Assembly: GCA_934457415.1 (NCBI GenBank)
Contig: CAKSHM010000004.1
Span: 62,001 to 126,000, forward strand
Origin: an uncultured Eubacteriales bacterium
Lineage (GTDB): Bacteria > Bacillota > Clostridia > Oscillospirales > Acutalibacteraceae
DNA: 64,000 nucleotides
Direction of reading: 5' to 3'
The translations under genes were made by a program, and so were the position numbers. How positions within the stretch are numbered: position 1 is the first letter of the stretch; every line of letters begins with the position of its first letter. Under the pieces are notes generated by a model. That model saw only the letters and a program-made list of their open reading frames with translations, did not search any database and had not been told where the DNA came from. Of this stretch, positions 51,044-59,714 are shown one piece after another.

Positions 51044-53695
51044 ATGAACAGAGAAAAAATATCACTGAAAGCAGCGCAGGAGGGAATAGTCCTGCTGAAA
51101 AACGAGGATAATATTCTACCGCTTAAGAAAAAAAGCCCCGTTTGTATTTTCGGAAGAGGCCAAAATGAGTTTTATAAAGGCGGAAGAGGCTCGGGCGATG
51201 TAAATTCGGCATATTATATTGACATTCCGTCGGGACTTAAACAGTCCGGCTTTATTATAAATGAAAAGCTTTTATCGGCTTATAAGAAAAAAGGAACGGC
51301 AACAAAAAAGCAGATTATTTCGGCATCGGATTTTGCTGAAAACGCAGTAGCTGTAATTTCCCGAAATTCCACGGAATTCTGGGACAGAGAAATAAAAAAT
51401 GATTTTACTCTTAAAGCAGAGGAAGAAAATTTGCTGTCAATTCTTGAAAAATCGGATTTTAAGAGCATAATTTTAATCCTGAATATTGCAGGTCTTATTG
51501 ATTTTGAGTTTTTAAAAAAATACAAAAAAATAAAAGCTGTCCTGCTTTGCTTTCTTCCCGGAATGGAGGGCGGGAAAGCAATCGGCGATATTTTATGCGG
51601 AAAGGTAAATCCATCAGGGCATCTTACGGATACCGCCGCCTACTCATACGGCGATTATCCCTGCGCAAAAAATCATCACTATTTTGCCGACACAGTTTAT
51701 TACGAAGAGGATATTTTTACAGGCTACAGATATTTTGAAACAATTAAGAGCGCAAAGGATAAGGTCGCTTTTCCTTTCGGCCACGGACTTTCATATACCG
51801 ATTTCAGAATTTCCGATGTAAAGCTTTTTGAAAACGGAGAAGAAATTGAAATTTCGTTTGATGTAACTAATATCGGAAATCGCTCGGGCAAAGAGGTCGT
51901 TCAGATCTATTCGAGCAGGAAAGATGCCGTAAACCGCCCCGCTTCGGAGCTTCGCGCCTTTAAGAAAACAAGGCTTTTAAAGCCGAACGAAACCCAAAGT
52001 GAAATTTTAAAAATAAAAAAATGCGAGCTTAAAGAATTTGATGAAAAACAGGGTGCATGGATTTTAAAAAAAGGCGTTTATTCTTTCTTTATTGGAAATA
52101 GTATCAGAAATACAGTGCTTGCAGGAAGCTTTGAGCAGAAAAAAGATGAAATATTACTTAAAACCGGCTCTTTACTAAATTGCAAGCTTCCGTCCCGTCT
52201 TTTGTCTGACGGAAGTATTTCAAAGGAAAATGCGTTTGACAAAAGAGATTTTGCAAAAAAATCATGCAAATGCGAATTTACAAGTCCTGTATTGCTTTCA
52301 AAAAAGCACGGCGACCATACTCTTTACGATGCCGCTGATAAAAAGGTTTCTTTAAAATCATTTATAAAAGAATTGAGCGTTTCGGAAAAAATAAATTTAT
52401 GTCAGGCTCAGCCGCCGGCAATTCCGAGAGGAACAGCCGGATTGGGAAATAATTTTGAAAGAAGAATTCCGAATATTCAGACTGCCGACGGACCCGCAGG
52501 CTTAAGGGTATCGACCCCCACGACCTGTTTTCCGTGCGAGACGCTGATCGCCTGCACATGGAATCCCGAAATTCAGTACAAAGTAGGAAAAGCAATGGGA
52601 GAGGAATGCGCCGAGCATAAAATAGACATCTTGCTTGCGCCGGCTTTAAATATTCACCGAGACCCTCTGTGCGGCAGAAATTTTGAATATTATTCGGAGG
52701 ACCCTTATGTTTCGGGAAAAGCTGCGGCGGAAGTTGTAAAGGGAATTCAGAGTACGGGGACAGCTGCTGCGGTAAAGCACTTTGCCTGCAATAATCAGGA
52801 AAGATTTCGCATTTTTTCAAACAGTGTTGTTTCCGAGACGGCACTCAGGGAAATTTATCTCAGGGGCTTTGAATACGTTGTAAAAGAAAGCAAGCCTGAA
52901 TGCCTTATGACTTCCTATAATCTTATTAACAATATAAGGACAAGTTCAAATTATCCGCTTTTATCGGTGATTTTAAGAAAAGAATGGGGTTACTCGGGGG
53001 TTATAATGACGGACTGGCGGACTGACAGCCATTTATTTGAAGAGATAAATGCAGGCAACAATGTGAAAATGCCCTTCGGCTATCCGGATGAAATTAAGCT
53101 TGCTCTTGACTGTGCTTCTTACGGGAATCTCGATTTTAAACAGCTTGACCGTTCTGTTTATCGTATTTTAAAGCTGATTATGAAATCAAGAAGGTTCAAA
53201 GCTGAAGATTTCGGGCCGACAAACAAAATATCAGGTGATAAACCTTCAAAATTTTCTGCTCTTAATCTGACATCGATTTCCCACACCTTTGCAGGCATTG
53301 AAAAATGCAGCGATACCGGTGGCGGTGAAAATTTAAGAAGACTTGAAAAAGATATGAGAGGAAATGATTGCTTCGTAACTTATATTCTTGATTTTGATGA
53401 TCCGGGAGAGTATGATTTTTCATTAAGATTTGCGGCAGAGGACAGCTCTTCTTATATTGAATTTGAGATTGACGGGGTACGTGCAGGCTCGTTTAGGGGC
53501 ATTGATAAAGCATTGGAGTCTAAAGAATGGAACGAAGACAACCCGAAAGACCCGCGCGTCCCGAAAAAATGGGCTGAAAGCGAAAAGGTCAGAATAAATG
53601 TAAACTCAGGCAAGCATGAATTAAAGCTTTATATCAGAACCGAAAAGGAAAGACAAACCATGAGCATAAATTTTCTGCGTTTCGAAAAGGTATGA
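51044..53695 (+). CDS. Domain-permuted GH3 glycosidase with C-terminal carbohydrate-binding-like domain
   Basis: An 883-aa cytoplasmic enzyme in which the GH3 domains are in reverse order. Residues 1-230 are the alpha/beta sandwich (LKAAQEGIVLLKNEDNILPL opening, FLPGMEGGKAIGDILCG). A fibronectin III-like domain follows (about 245-355; FGHGLSYTDF), then the TIM barrel (about 440-725) with TADGPAGLRV, ALNIHRDPLCGRNFEYYSED, VKHFACNNQE and nucleophile Asp657 in GVIMTDWRTD. Permuted GH3 enzymes are known from Ruminococcus and Butyrivibrio. The last 145 residues form a beta-rich region resembling a CBM6-type jelly roll (YDFSLRFAAEDSSSYIEFEI). It probably cleaves imported beta- or alpha-linked disaccharides. 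It is preceded by the multi-hairpin element. Confidence 0.9.
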   Translation: MNREKISLKAAQEGIVLLKNEDNILPLKKKSPVCIFGRGQNEFYKGGRGSGDVNSAYYIDIPSGLKQSGFIINEKLLSAYKKKGTATKKQIISASDFAENAVAVISRNSTEFWDREIKNDFTLKAEEENLLSILEKSDFKSIILILNIAGLIDFEFLKKYKKIKAVLLCFLPGMEGGKAIGDILCGKVNPSGHLTDTAAYSYGDYPCAKNHHYFADTVYYEEDIFTGYRYFETIKSAKDKVAFPFGHGLSYTDFRISDVKLFENGEEIEISFDVTNIGNRSGKEVVQIYSSRKDAVNRPASELRAFKKTRLLKPNETQSEILKIKKCELKEFDEKQGAWILKKGVYSFFIGNSIRNTVLAGSFEQKKDEILLKTGSLLNCKLPSRLLSDGSISKENAFDKRDFAKKSCKCEFTSPVLLSKKHGDHTLYDAADKKVSLKSFIKELSVSEKINLCQAQPPAIPRGTAGLGNNFERRIPNIQTADGPAGLRVSTPTTCFPCETLIACTWNPEIQYKVGKAMGEECAEHKIDILLAPALNIHRDPLCGRNFEYYSEDPYVSGKAAAEVVKGIQSTGTAAAVKHFACNNQERFRIFSNSVVSETALREIYLRGFEYVVKESKPECLMTSYNLINNIRTSSNYPLLSVILRKEWGYSGVIMTDWRTDSHLFEEINAGNNVKMPFGYPDEIKLALDCASYGNLDFKQLDRSVYRILKLIMKSRRFKAEDFGPTNKISGDKPSKFSALNLTSISHTFAGIEKCSDTGGGENLRRLEKDMRGNDCFVTYILDFDDPGEYDFSLRFAAEDSSSYIEFEIDGVRAGSFRGIDKALESKEWNEDNPKDPRVPKKWAESEKVRINVNSGKHELKLYIRTEKERQTMSINFLRFEKV

Positions 53696-53711
53696 AAATT
53701 TAATTTTAAAG

Positions 53712-53738
53712 AGGCTATCCAAAAATACAGGATAGCCT
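53712..53738. terminator. Bidirectional hairpin after GH3
   Basis: AGGCTATCC (53712-53720) pairs with GGATAGCCT (53730-53738). It lies between the convergent GH3 and rubrerythrin genes. A-rich flanks on both sides can act as short T tracts for the opposite strand. Confidence 0.65.
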
Positions 53739-53749
53739 AAAGATAAATA

Positions 53750-54289
53750 TCAGTAATTTTTCGCCTTTATTTGGAAATAGGACTGCTTTTTGCCGCAGAC
53801 CGGACAGGCTTTCGGTGCCTCGGTCGAAACGGCGATATGTCCGCAGTTTCTGCACTCCCAGATTTTTATGCTGCCTCTTTTAAATACCTCGCCGTTTTTA
53901 ATGTTCTTTATAAGCTTGCGGTATCTTTGCTCATGCTCTTTTTCAATAGCGCCTACCATTCGGAATTTTTCAGCAAGCTCCACAAAGCCTTCTTCTTCGG
54001 CAACTTTAGCATAAGTTTCATACATGTCGGTCCATTCAAAATGCTCGGTTTTTGCGGCGGATTCAAGATTTTTTTCGGTTTTGTTCCCCATTCCGCCGAG
54101 CTCTTTAAACCATATTTCGGCATGCTCTTTTTCGTTTTCGGCAGTATATTTGAATAATTCGGCTATCTGTTCATAGCCGTCTTTTTTTGCAGCGGAGCTG
54201 AAAAAATCATATTTATTTCTCGCTTCGCTTTCGGCGGAAAATGCCGCCATTAGATTTTTTTCGGTTTTTGTGCCCTTATATTTGCTCAT
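53750..54289 (-). CDS. rbr: Rubrerythrin
   Basis: A 179-aa non-haem di-iron protein. The four-helix ferritin-like domain (about 1-135) carries iron ligands in SAESEARNKY (Glu20), ENEKEHAEIW (Glu53, His56) and GAIEKEHEQRY (Glu116, His119). A C-terminal rubredoxin-type domain has Cys146, Cys149, Cys162 and Cys165 (CRNCG, CPVCG). It reduces hydrogen peroxide with electrons from NADH via rubredoxin and is typical of anaerobes. A RBS-like AGGGTG lies before the ATG on the minus strand. An antisense ORF on the plus strand is a shadow. Confidence 0.96.
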   Translation of the reverse strand: MSKYKGTKTEKNLMAAFSAESEARNKYDFFSSAAKKDGYEQIAELFKYTAENEKEHAEIWFKELGGMGNKTEKNLESAAKTEHFEWTDMYETYAKVAEEEGFVELAEKFRMVGAIEKEHEQRYRKLIKNIKNGEVFKRGSIKIWECRNCGHIAVSTEAPKACPVCGKKQSYFQIKAKNY

Positions 54290-54356
54290 TTAAAATCACC
54301 CTTCTATGCAAGTTTGGATTATTATCGCTTACCTAAGCTATTTTTTCCTGAAAAAG

Positions 54357-54392
54357 CAAAAAAATACCCTGCTTTTGAAAAAAAGCAGGGTA
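54357..54392 (-). terminator. Intrinsic terminator of cysK
   Basis: TACCCTGCTTTT (54365-54376) pairs with AAAAGCAGGGTA (54381-54392). On the minus strand it is followed by a T run (plus-strand A run at 54357-54364), just downstream of the cysK stop. Confidence 0.9.
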
Positions 54393-54407
54393 CAGGAGGA
54401 TTTAATT

Positions 54408-55340
54408 CTATTCTTCAGTGAACATCGGGGTGGACAAATAACGGTCGCCGTTATCGGGAAGAAGAGCAACGATAATCTTGCCCTTGTTTTCAGGTCTCCT
54501 TGCAAGAACGCTTGCGGCATAAACCGCGGCACCCGAGGAAATTCCTACAAGCACACCCTCTTTTCTTGCGATTTCTTTACCGGTCTTGAATGCGTCCTCA
54601 TTTTCAACCGCAATAATTTCGTCATAAACCTTGGTGTCAAGAGTGTCGGGAACAAAGCCTGCTCCGATACCCTGAATTTTATGCGGACCCGAAACGCCCT
54701 TTGAAAGAACGGGTGAGCCTGCCGGTTCAACGGCAACTACCTTTACATTCGGATTTTTGCTCTTCAAATATTCGCCGACACCCGAAACAGTTCCGCCGGT
54801 TCCGACGCCTGCGACGAAAATATCAACCTTTCCGTCTGTGTCGTTCCAAATTTCGGGACCCGTTGTCGCTCTGTGGATTGCGGGGTTTGCAGGGTTGACA
54901 AACTGCCCGGGGATAAAGCTGTCGGGAATTTCCTTCGAAAGCTCTTCGGCTTTGGCGATTGCGCCTTTCATGCCCTTTGCACCGTCGGTTAAAACAAGCT
55001 CGGCGCCGTAAGCCTTTAAAAGGTTTCTGCGCTCCACGCTCATGGTTTCAGGCATTGTAAGGATTATTCTGTACCCTCTTGCCGCCGCTACCGACGCAAG
55101 ACCTATTCCCGTATTTCCGCTGGTGGGTTCGATTATAACGGAACCTTTCTTTAAAAGACCTTTTTGCTCTGCGTCGTCAATCATAGCGAGAGCTATTCTG
55201 TCCTTAACGCTTCCCGCGGGATTAAAAAGCTCAAGCTTTGCATAAATATCGGCTTCAAGCTTGTTGTCCTTAATATAATTCGTAAGCTTGACAAGGGGTG
55301 TTTTTCCTATTAAATCTGTTACTTTTTCATAAACTTTCAT
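54408..55340 (-). CDS. cysK: Cysteine synthase A
   Basis: A 310-aa PLP enzyme that makes cysteine from O-acetylserine and sulfide. The PLP lysine is Lys46 in NPAGSVKDR. The phosphate/substrate loop is EPTSGNTGIG (71-80), and VAGVGTGGTVSGVG binds the cofactor phosphate. The C terminus has VGISSGAAVYAA. Length and motifs are those of CysK rather than CysM or cystathionine beta-synthase. AGGAGAG precedes the ATG. A strong promoter lies 125-155 bases upstream and a terminator follows, so it is monocistronic. Confidence 0.96.
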   Translation of the reverse strand: MKVYEKVTDLIGKTPLVKLTNYIKDNKLEADIYAKLELFNPAGSVKDRIALAMIDDAEQKGLLKKGSVIIEPTSGNTGIGLASVAAARGYRIILTMPETMSVERRNLLKAYGAELVLTDGAKGMKGAIAKAEELSKEIPDSFIPGQFVNPANPAIHRATTGPEIWNDTDGKVDIFVAGVGTGGTVSGVGEYLKSKNPNVKVVAVEPAGSPVLSKGVSGPHKIQGIGAGFVPDTLDTKVYDEIIAVENEDAFKTGKEIARKEGVLVGISSGAAVYAASVLARRPENKGKIIVALLPDNGDRYLSTPMFTEE

Positions 55341-55466
55341 GGTTTTGTCTCTCCTGAAATAAATTTAGATTAAAATGATTTTAACGGCAAAGACCTTTAC
55401 AACATCGCTTACTCAAAATGAACATTTTTAACTGCTCCCTTAAAACATATCAATTTTATATGCTTT

Positions 55467-55495
55467 ATAATATCACCGAATTCGCAGTTTGTCAA
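55467..55495 (-). promoter_or_regulatory. Sigma-A promoter of cysK
   Basis: On the minus strand TTGACA (55490-55495), a 17-base spacer and TATTAT (55467-55472). The leader to the cysK ATG is about 120 bases; I see no clear T-box or S-box in it. Confidence 0.75.
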
Positions 55496-55545
55496 TAACT
55501 TTTTAAAAAAATCGTTAAATTTTTTTAAAGCACCCTTGTTTTTTC

Positions 55546-55574
55546 TTGAATTAGGATATGAAATGTAGTATTAT
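55546..55574 (+). promoter_or_regulatory. Sigma-A promoter of the aminotransferase
   Basis: TTGAAT (55546-55551), a 17-base spacer and TATTAT (55569-55574), 32 bases before the start codon at 55607. Confidence 0.6.
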
Positions 55575-55606
55575 ATATATGATTTTTGTTTTTAGGGAGT
55601 GTTCTT

Positions 55607-56884
55607 ATGGCATTATATAAGGAAATGAGCCGTGAAGAGCTTGAAAAGGAATTTAAAGCCGTAAAGTCAGAATATGAGCGGCACCGCGCAAAGGCGCTTT
55701 CTCTTGATATGTCAAGAGGAAAGCCGGGGGCTGAAAATATGGATCTGAGCGTTGATATGTTCGATCTTGTCGGAAATGAGACCGGATTTAAAAACATTGA
55801 CGGAATTGATTGCCGCAATTACGGCGGACTTGACGGCCTCAGGGAACTTAAGGTTTTGTTTGCCGATATTTTGGGGCTTAAGCCGGATCAGATTATAGTC
55901 GGCGGCAATTCGTCGCTTAATATGATGTTTGATACCATAGCTCAGGCTATGACGCACGGATTCGGTGCAGAGCCTTGGTGTAAGCAGGACGGAATTAAAT
56001 TTTTGTGCCCTGCTCCGGGGTATGACCGCCATTTTGCCATAACAGAATACTTCGGATTTGAGCTTATCCCCGTTAAAATGAATGAAGACGGACCGGATAT
56101 GGACGAAATAGAGGAGTTTATAAAGGATCCGCTTGTAAAAGGCGTTTGGTGCGTTCCGAAATATTCAAACCCCGGCGGAATTACATATTCCGATGAAGTT
56201 GTACGCAGATTTGCTCATTTAAAGCCTGCGGCAAAGGATTTCAGAATTTTCTGGGACAATGCTTATGCTGTTCATGACCTTTATGACGAGCATGACGAGC
56301 TGTTAAATATATATGATGAATGTTTAAAAGCCGGAAATCCCGACCTTGTAATAATATTTGCTTCAACATCTAAAATAACATTCCCGGGCGCAGGCGTTGC
56401 AATGGAGGCGGGAAGCCCTAACAATGTAGATATTCTGAAGAGCAGAATGAAATATCAGACAATAGGTCCGGATAAATTAAATCAGTTAAGACACGCGAGA
56501 ATGTTTAAAACCAAGCAGGCGCTTTTTAATCACATGAAAAAGCATGCCGATATAATAAGACCGAAATTTGATACGGTTTTAAATGCTTTTGATAAGTACC
56601 TTGCACCGACAGGTACGGCTGAATGGTCAAAGCCGAGAGGCGGATATTTCATAAGCCTTAATGTTGAAAAGGGCTGTGCCAAGCGAACAGAGGAGCTTTG
56701 CGCAAACGCGGGGCTTATTCTTACTCCTGCCGGAGCGGCTTTCCCCTACGGAACAGACCCTGACGATTCAAATTTAAGAATTGCGCCGTCATATCCGAGC
56801 GCAAAAGAGATTGAAATTGCGGCTGAGGTTTTGTGCACTGCCGTCCGCTATGCGGTGCTTGAAAAACTTCTTAAAGAAAATTGA
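55607..56884 (+). CDS. Class I aminotransferase, MocR-type aspartate aminotransferase family
   Basis: A 425-aa PLP enzyme of the fold-type I Aminotran_MocR/Asp_aminotransf family (PF12897-like). The N-terminal part has LDMSRGKPGAENMDLS and NYGGLDGLRELK. The cofactor stacking and binding region is GGNSSLNMMFD and PAPGYDRHF. WDNAYAVHDL supplies the PLP-ring Asp, and the Schiff-base Lys256 is in FASTSKITFPGAG. Members are annotated as aspartate or general aminotransferases. The start at 55607 follows AGGGAG; an ATG 21 bases upstream has no proper site. It is transcribed from its own promoter. Confidence 0.92.
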   Translation: MALYKEMSREELEKEFKAVKSEYERHRAKALSLDMSRGKPGAENMDLSVDMFDLVGNETGFKNIDGIDCRNYGGLDGLRELKVLFADILGLKPDQIIVGGNSSLNMMFDTIAQAMTHGFGAEPWCKQDGIKFLCPAPGYDRHFAITEYFGFELIPVKMNEDGPDMDEIEEFIKDPLVKGVWCVPKYSNPGGITYSDEVVRRFAHLKPAAKDFRIFWDNAYAVHDLYDEHDELLNIYDECLKAGNPDLVIIFASTSKITFPGAGVAMEAGSPNNVDILKSRMKYQTIGPDKLNQLRHARMFKTKQALFNHMKKHADIIRPKFDTVLNAFDKYLAPTGTAEWSKPRGGYFISLNVEKGCAKRTEELCANAGLILTPAGAAFPYGTDPDDSNLRIAPSYPSAKEIEIAAEVLCTAVRYAVLEKLLKEN

Positions 56885-56914
56885 TTGACTTTTATATAGC
56901 TTTAATTATATAAT
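56885..56914 (+). promoter_or_regulatory. Sigma-A promoter of secDF
   Basis: TTGACT (56885-56890), an 18-base spacer and TATAAT (56909-56914), directly after the aminotransferase stop. Confidence 0.65.
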
Positions 56915-56947
56915 AGAAATATATTTCGTGTAAAACGGAGGATTGAA

Positions 56948-58330
56948 ATGAAGACTAAAAGAGTTCGTAAGCCTGTGTTCTTCATCATTTTCGGTTTGAT
57001 TGCGTTACTTACATATACCGCTTTCTTCGGAATTGACGATTATTACGGCGACAAGCGAAATGTCTATGTCAAGGGAGCGGGCGATATCCGCTGGGGAATT
57101 GATATCCGCGGCGGTGTTGAAGCTGTTTTCAAGCCTGATAAGGAGGGCGTTGATATCACTGCTGATGATATGAATTCCGCAAAGGCTATACTTGAAACAA
57201 GACTTGTTGACAAAAATATAACGGATTATGAGGTTTATCCCGATAATACATCTCATCAGATTATTGTCCGTTTCCCGTGGGCTGCAAATGAAAGCGATTT
57301 CGATGCGCAGAAGGCAATCGAAGAACTTCAGGCGTCTGCCAAGCTTTACTTTTATTTAGGAAACGATAATTCGTCAGAAGCGTTTATGACAGGTGATGTT
57401 GTAAAAAGCGCAAGAATGCAGTATACGACCAAAAACGGTTATTATGTCGCGTTAAAGCTTAATTCAAAGGGTACTGCGGCATTTGCGACTGCTACCGCTC
57501 AGGCGGCGTCAAGCGGTTCGAATATTTCCATTTATATGGATGAAAATAATATCTCCACCGCTTCCTGCTCTTCCGCTATTACCGGCGGCGAGGCTATTAT
57601 TACCGGTAACTTCACTCAGGAGGCAGCCGAAACGCTTGCAAACCAGATAAATGCAGGCTCGCTCCCCTTTGCTCTTACAGCCGATAACAGTAAGATTCAG
57701 GTCGTTTCTCCGACCCTCGGCTCGGACGCTCTTCGGGTTATGGTAATAGCCGGCGCTATTGCTTTCGGAATTGTATGTATTATAATGATAGTTCTTTACA
57801 GGCTTAACGGCGTTATAGCCTCAATTGCCCTTCTCGGTCAGCTGGCGGCGTCAATTGCCTGCATTTCGGGCTTCTTCCCGGATTCCTCAAGCTTTACGCT
57901 TACTATACCCGGTATTGCAGGTATTATTCTTTCGATCGGCGTCGGTGTTGACTGTAATGTTATCGCCGCCGAGCGTATTAAAGATGAGTTTAAAAGAGGT
58001 AAGACCATTGACGGCGCAATTGACGCAGGCTATAAGAACAGCTTAAGCGCCATTATCGACGGAAATGTTACCATAGTAATCGTAGCAATAGTTTTAATGG
58101 GTGCTTTCGGAACTCCGAGCAGCTTTTTGACAAAGCTTTTCTCACCTGTTATGTCGCTTTTCGGCACCTCGATTACAGGATCGATTTATTCGTTCGGATA
58201 TACGCTTTTAATAGGCGTTATCTTCAACCTTATAATGGGCGTTCTCGCCTCCAAATATATGCTTAAGAGCATTTCTCAGTTTAAGTTCCTGAGAAAGCCC
58301 GCTTTGTACGGAGGTAAGAAAAATGGCTAA
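56948..58330 (+). CDS. secD: Protein translocase subunit SecD
   Basis: A 460-aa RND-type membrane protein that uses the proton motive force to help SecYEG export. The N-terminal helix (about 9-29) is followed by WGIDIRGGVEAVF (the D1 motif) and a periplasmic-type P1 region. The membrane domain (about 262-445) has GAIAFGIVCIIMIVLYRLNG and IGVGVDCNVIAAERIKDEF. It is shorter than proteobacterial SecD, as in many Clostridia. The stop overlaps the secF start by 8 bases. Confidence 0.95.
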   Translation: MKTKRVRKPVFFIIFGLIALLTYTAFFGIDDYYGDKRNVYVKGAGDIRWGIDIRGGVEAVFKPDKEGVDITADDMNSAKAILETRLVDKNITDYEVYPDNTSHQIIVRFPWAANESDFDAQKAIEELQASAKLYFYLGNDNSSEAFMTGDVVKSARMQYTTKNGYYVALKLNSKGTAAFATATAQAASSGSNISIYMDENNISTASCSSAITGGEAIITGNFTQEAAETLANQINAGSLPFALTADNSKIQVVSPTLGSDALRVMVIAGAIAFGIVCIIMIVLYRLNGVIASIALLGQLAASIACISGFFPDSSSFTLTIPGIAGIILSIGVGVDCNVIAAERIKDEFKRGKTIDGAIDAGYKNSLSAIIDGNVTIVIVAIVLMGAFGTPSSFLTKLFSPVMSLFGTSITGSIYSFGYTLLIGVIFNLIMGVLASKYMLKSISQFKFLRKPALYGGKKNG

Positions 58331-59255
58331 TAAAATACTTAATACCAAAAAAATCTGCAAAATAGTTTTTATAATCTATGCGGTATTCTTTGCGGCAGGA
58401 ATCGTTTTCACCGCGATTTTAGGACCGAAGCTTGATATCAATTTCAGCGGCGGCACAAGAATTTCCTATTCTTATAAGGGCGATTTAAAGGAATCCGAGT
58501 TTGAAAAGACCGTTAAGGATACTATTAAAAAGGATTTCACCTTAAGCAAAAACGAGGCTCTTTCAGGCGATACAAAAACCATCGTTATAACTCTTTCGGG
58601 CAAAAATGCTCTTGATAACAAAACGCAGTCGGCTCTTAATGACGCGGTAACAGAAAAGTATAAGGATAATTCCGTCGAGCTTTATGACTCTACTGCCGTC
58701 AGCCCCTCTGTTGCCGGTAACTTTATGGCAAAGAGTATTTTCACAATATTCCTGACTGCCGTTTTCGTAACAATTTATGTTGCGATTAGATTTAAGAAAA
58801 TAGGCGGCGTTTCTGCGGCATTAACTGCATTTATCGCTCTTGTTTTCGACCTGCTCACAAGCTTTTTCACCTGCGTTATATTCAGACTTCCCATTGATTC
58901 TAACTATATCGCGGTAGTGCTTACAATTCTCGGTTACTCGCTTAACGATACGATAGTTGTTTATGACAGAGTAAGAGAAAAGAAAAAGTATAATGCGGAT
59001 CTGTCGGTAAGAGATAATATGGATCAGACCATAGCCGAGGTTTTAAAGAGAAATATCGTAACCACGCTTACAACGGTCTGCGCCGTTCTTACAATAGTTG
59101 CGGTTTCCGAGTTCTGCGGTCTTACATCGCTGCGCTCATTCGCAATTCCGATGGCGTTCGGCCTTGTTTCCGGATGCGTTTCCTCGCTCTTCGTTTCAGG
59201 CCCTGTCTGGGTGAGCTATAAGGAGCATAAAGCTTTAAAAAAAGCAAAAAAATAA
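58323..59255 (+). CDS. secF: Protein translocase subunit SecF
   Basis: A 310-aa partner of SecD with six membrane helices. Signatures: LDINFSGGTRISYSY, the VAIRFKKIGGVSAALTAFIAL segment, and LGYSLNDTIVVYDRVREKKK, typical for SecF. A GGAGG ribosome-binding site lies inside the end of secD and the genes overlap by 8 bases. A terminator follows. The many exported proteins of this window depend on this pathway. Confidence 0.95.
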   Translation: MANKILNTKKICKIVFIIYAVFFAAGIVFTAILGPKLDINFSGGTRISYSYKGDLKESEFEKTVKDTIKKDFTLSKNEALSGDTKTIVITLSGKNALDNKTQSALNDAVTEKYKDNSVELYDSTAVSPSVAGNFMAKSIFTIFLTAVFVTIYVAIRFKKIGGVSAALTAFIALVFDLLTSFFTCVIFRLPIDSNYIAVVLTILGYSLNDTIVVYDRVREKKKYNADLSVRDNMDQTIAEVLKRNIVTTLTTVCAVLTIVAVSEFCGLTSLRSFAIPMAFGLVSGCVSSLFVSGPVWVSYKEHKALKKAKK

Positions 59256-59274
59256 TTGATTGAAATTAAACATG

Positions 59275-59309
59275 ACGCTGTAAGGCTTTCGGCTTTACAG
59301 CGTTTTTTT
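59275..59309 (+). terminator. Intrinsic terminator of secDF
   Basis: ACGCTGTAA (59275-59283) pairs with TTACAGCGT (59295-59303), extended by inner pairs, and a T run follows (59303-59309). Confidence 0.9.
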
Positions 59310-59314
59310 AATAA

Positions 59315-59698
59315 ATATGTGTGCCTGACGGCACCTGTATAAACCTAAACCCTAACGGCTCAGCCTTTCAGGCTGACCCACTTCCCCTGTAGTCTTTAGG
59401 GGAAGCTTGGGTCTCTGCTGAAACTAAAGCAAGGCTCCCCTTCTTTTTCACGATAGTGAAAACAGAGGTGATTTCCCTGTTAGGGGAAATTTCTGCGACA
59501 GCAGACAAAAGGGTTCCCGTATTCCGGAGGAAAAGCGTCGGCGCGCTTTATGCGCGACTGAGGGGCATTCTTCTATTTGTTAGACATTAGATTTTAGATA
59601 TTAGACCAATGTGTGCCTGACGGCACGAAATTAAATAATATTCCATTTTAGTCTAGTATCTACCATCTATTGTCTAATATCTAGTATGAGGGGTATTC
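59315..59698. repeat. Composite intergenic repeat, copy C
   Basis: This fills most of the 459-base gap between secF and the HTH regulator. It contains, in order, a GTGTGCCTGACGGCAC hairpin, a segment similar to others here (AACCTAAACCCTAACGG), a CTTCCCCT/AGGGGAAG stem with GTCTCTGCTGAAAC, the 61-base unit 59475-59535 (2 mismatches to 21393-21453, same orientation), and the unit 59581-59698 (5 differences to the reverse complement of 24249-24366). No ORF of note. It is a mosaic of the same modules as copies A, B and D. Confidence 0.75.
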
Positions 59699-59714
59699 AG
59701 CATATCGGCACTGT

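Noticed and set aside
53771..54157. Plus-strand ORF of 128 codons
   Set aside because: It is antisense to rubrerythrin, whose motifs are complete. It has no ribosome-binding site or recognisable domain.
55341..55466. T-box or S-box riboswitch in the cysK leader
   Set aside because: The T-box consensus and the SAM aptamer blocks were not found. Only a plain AT-rich leader is present.
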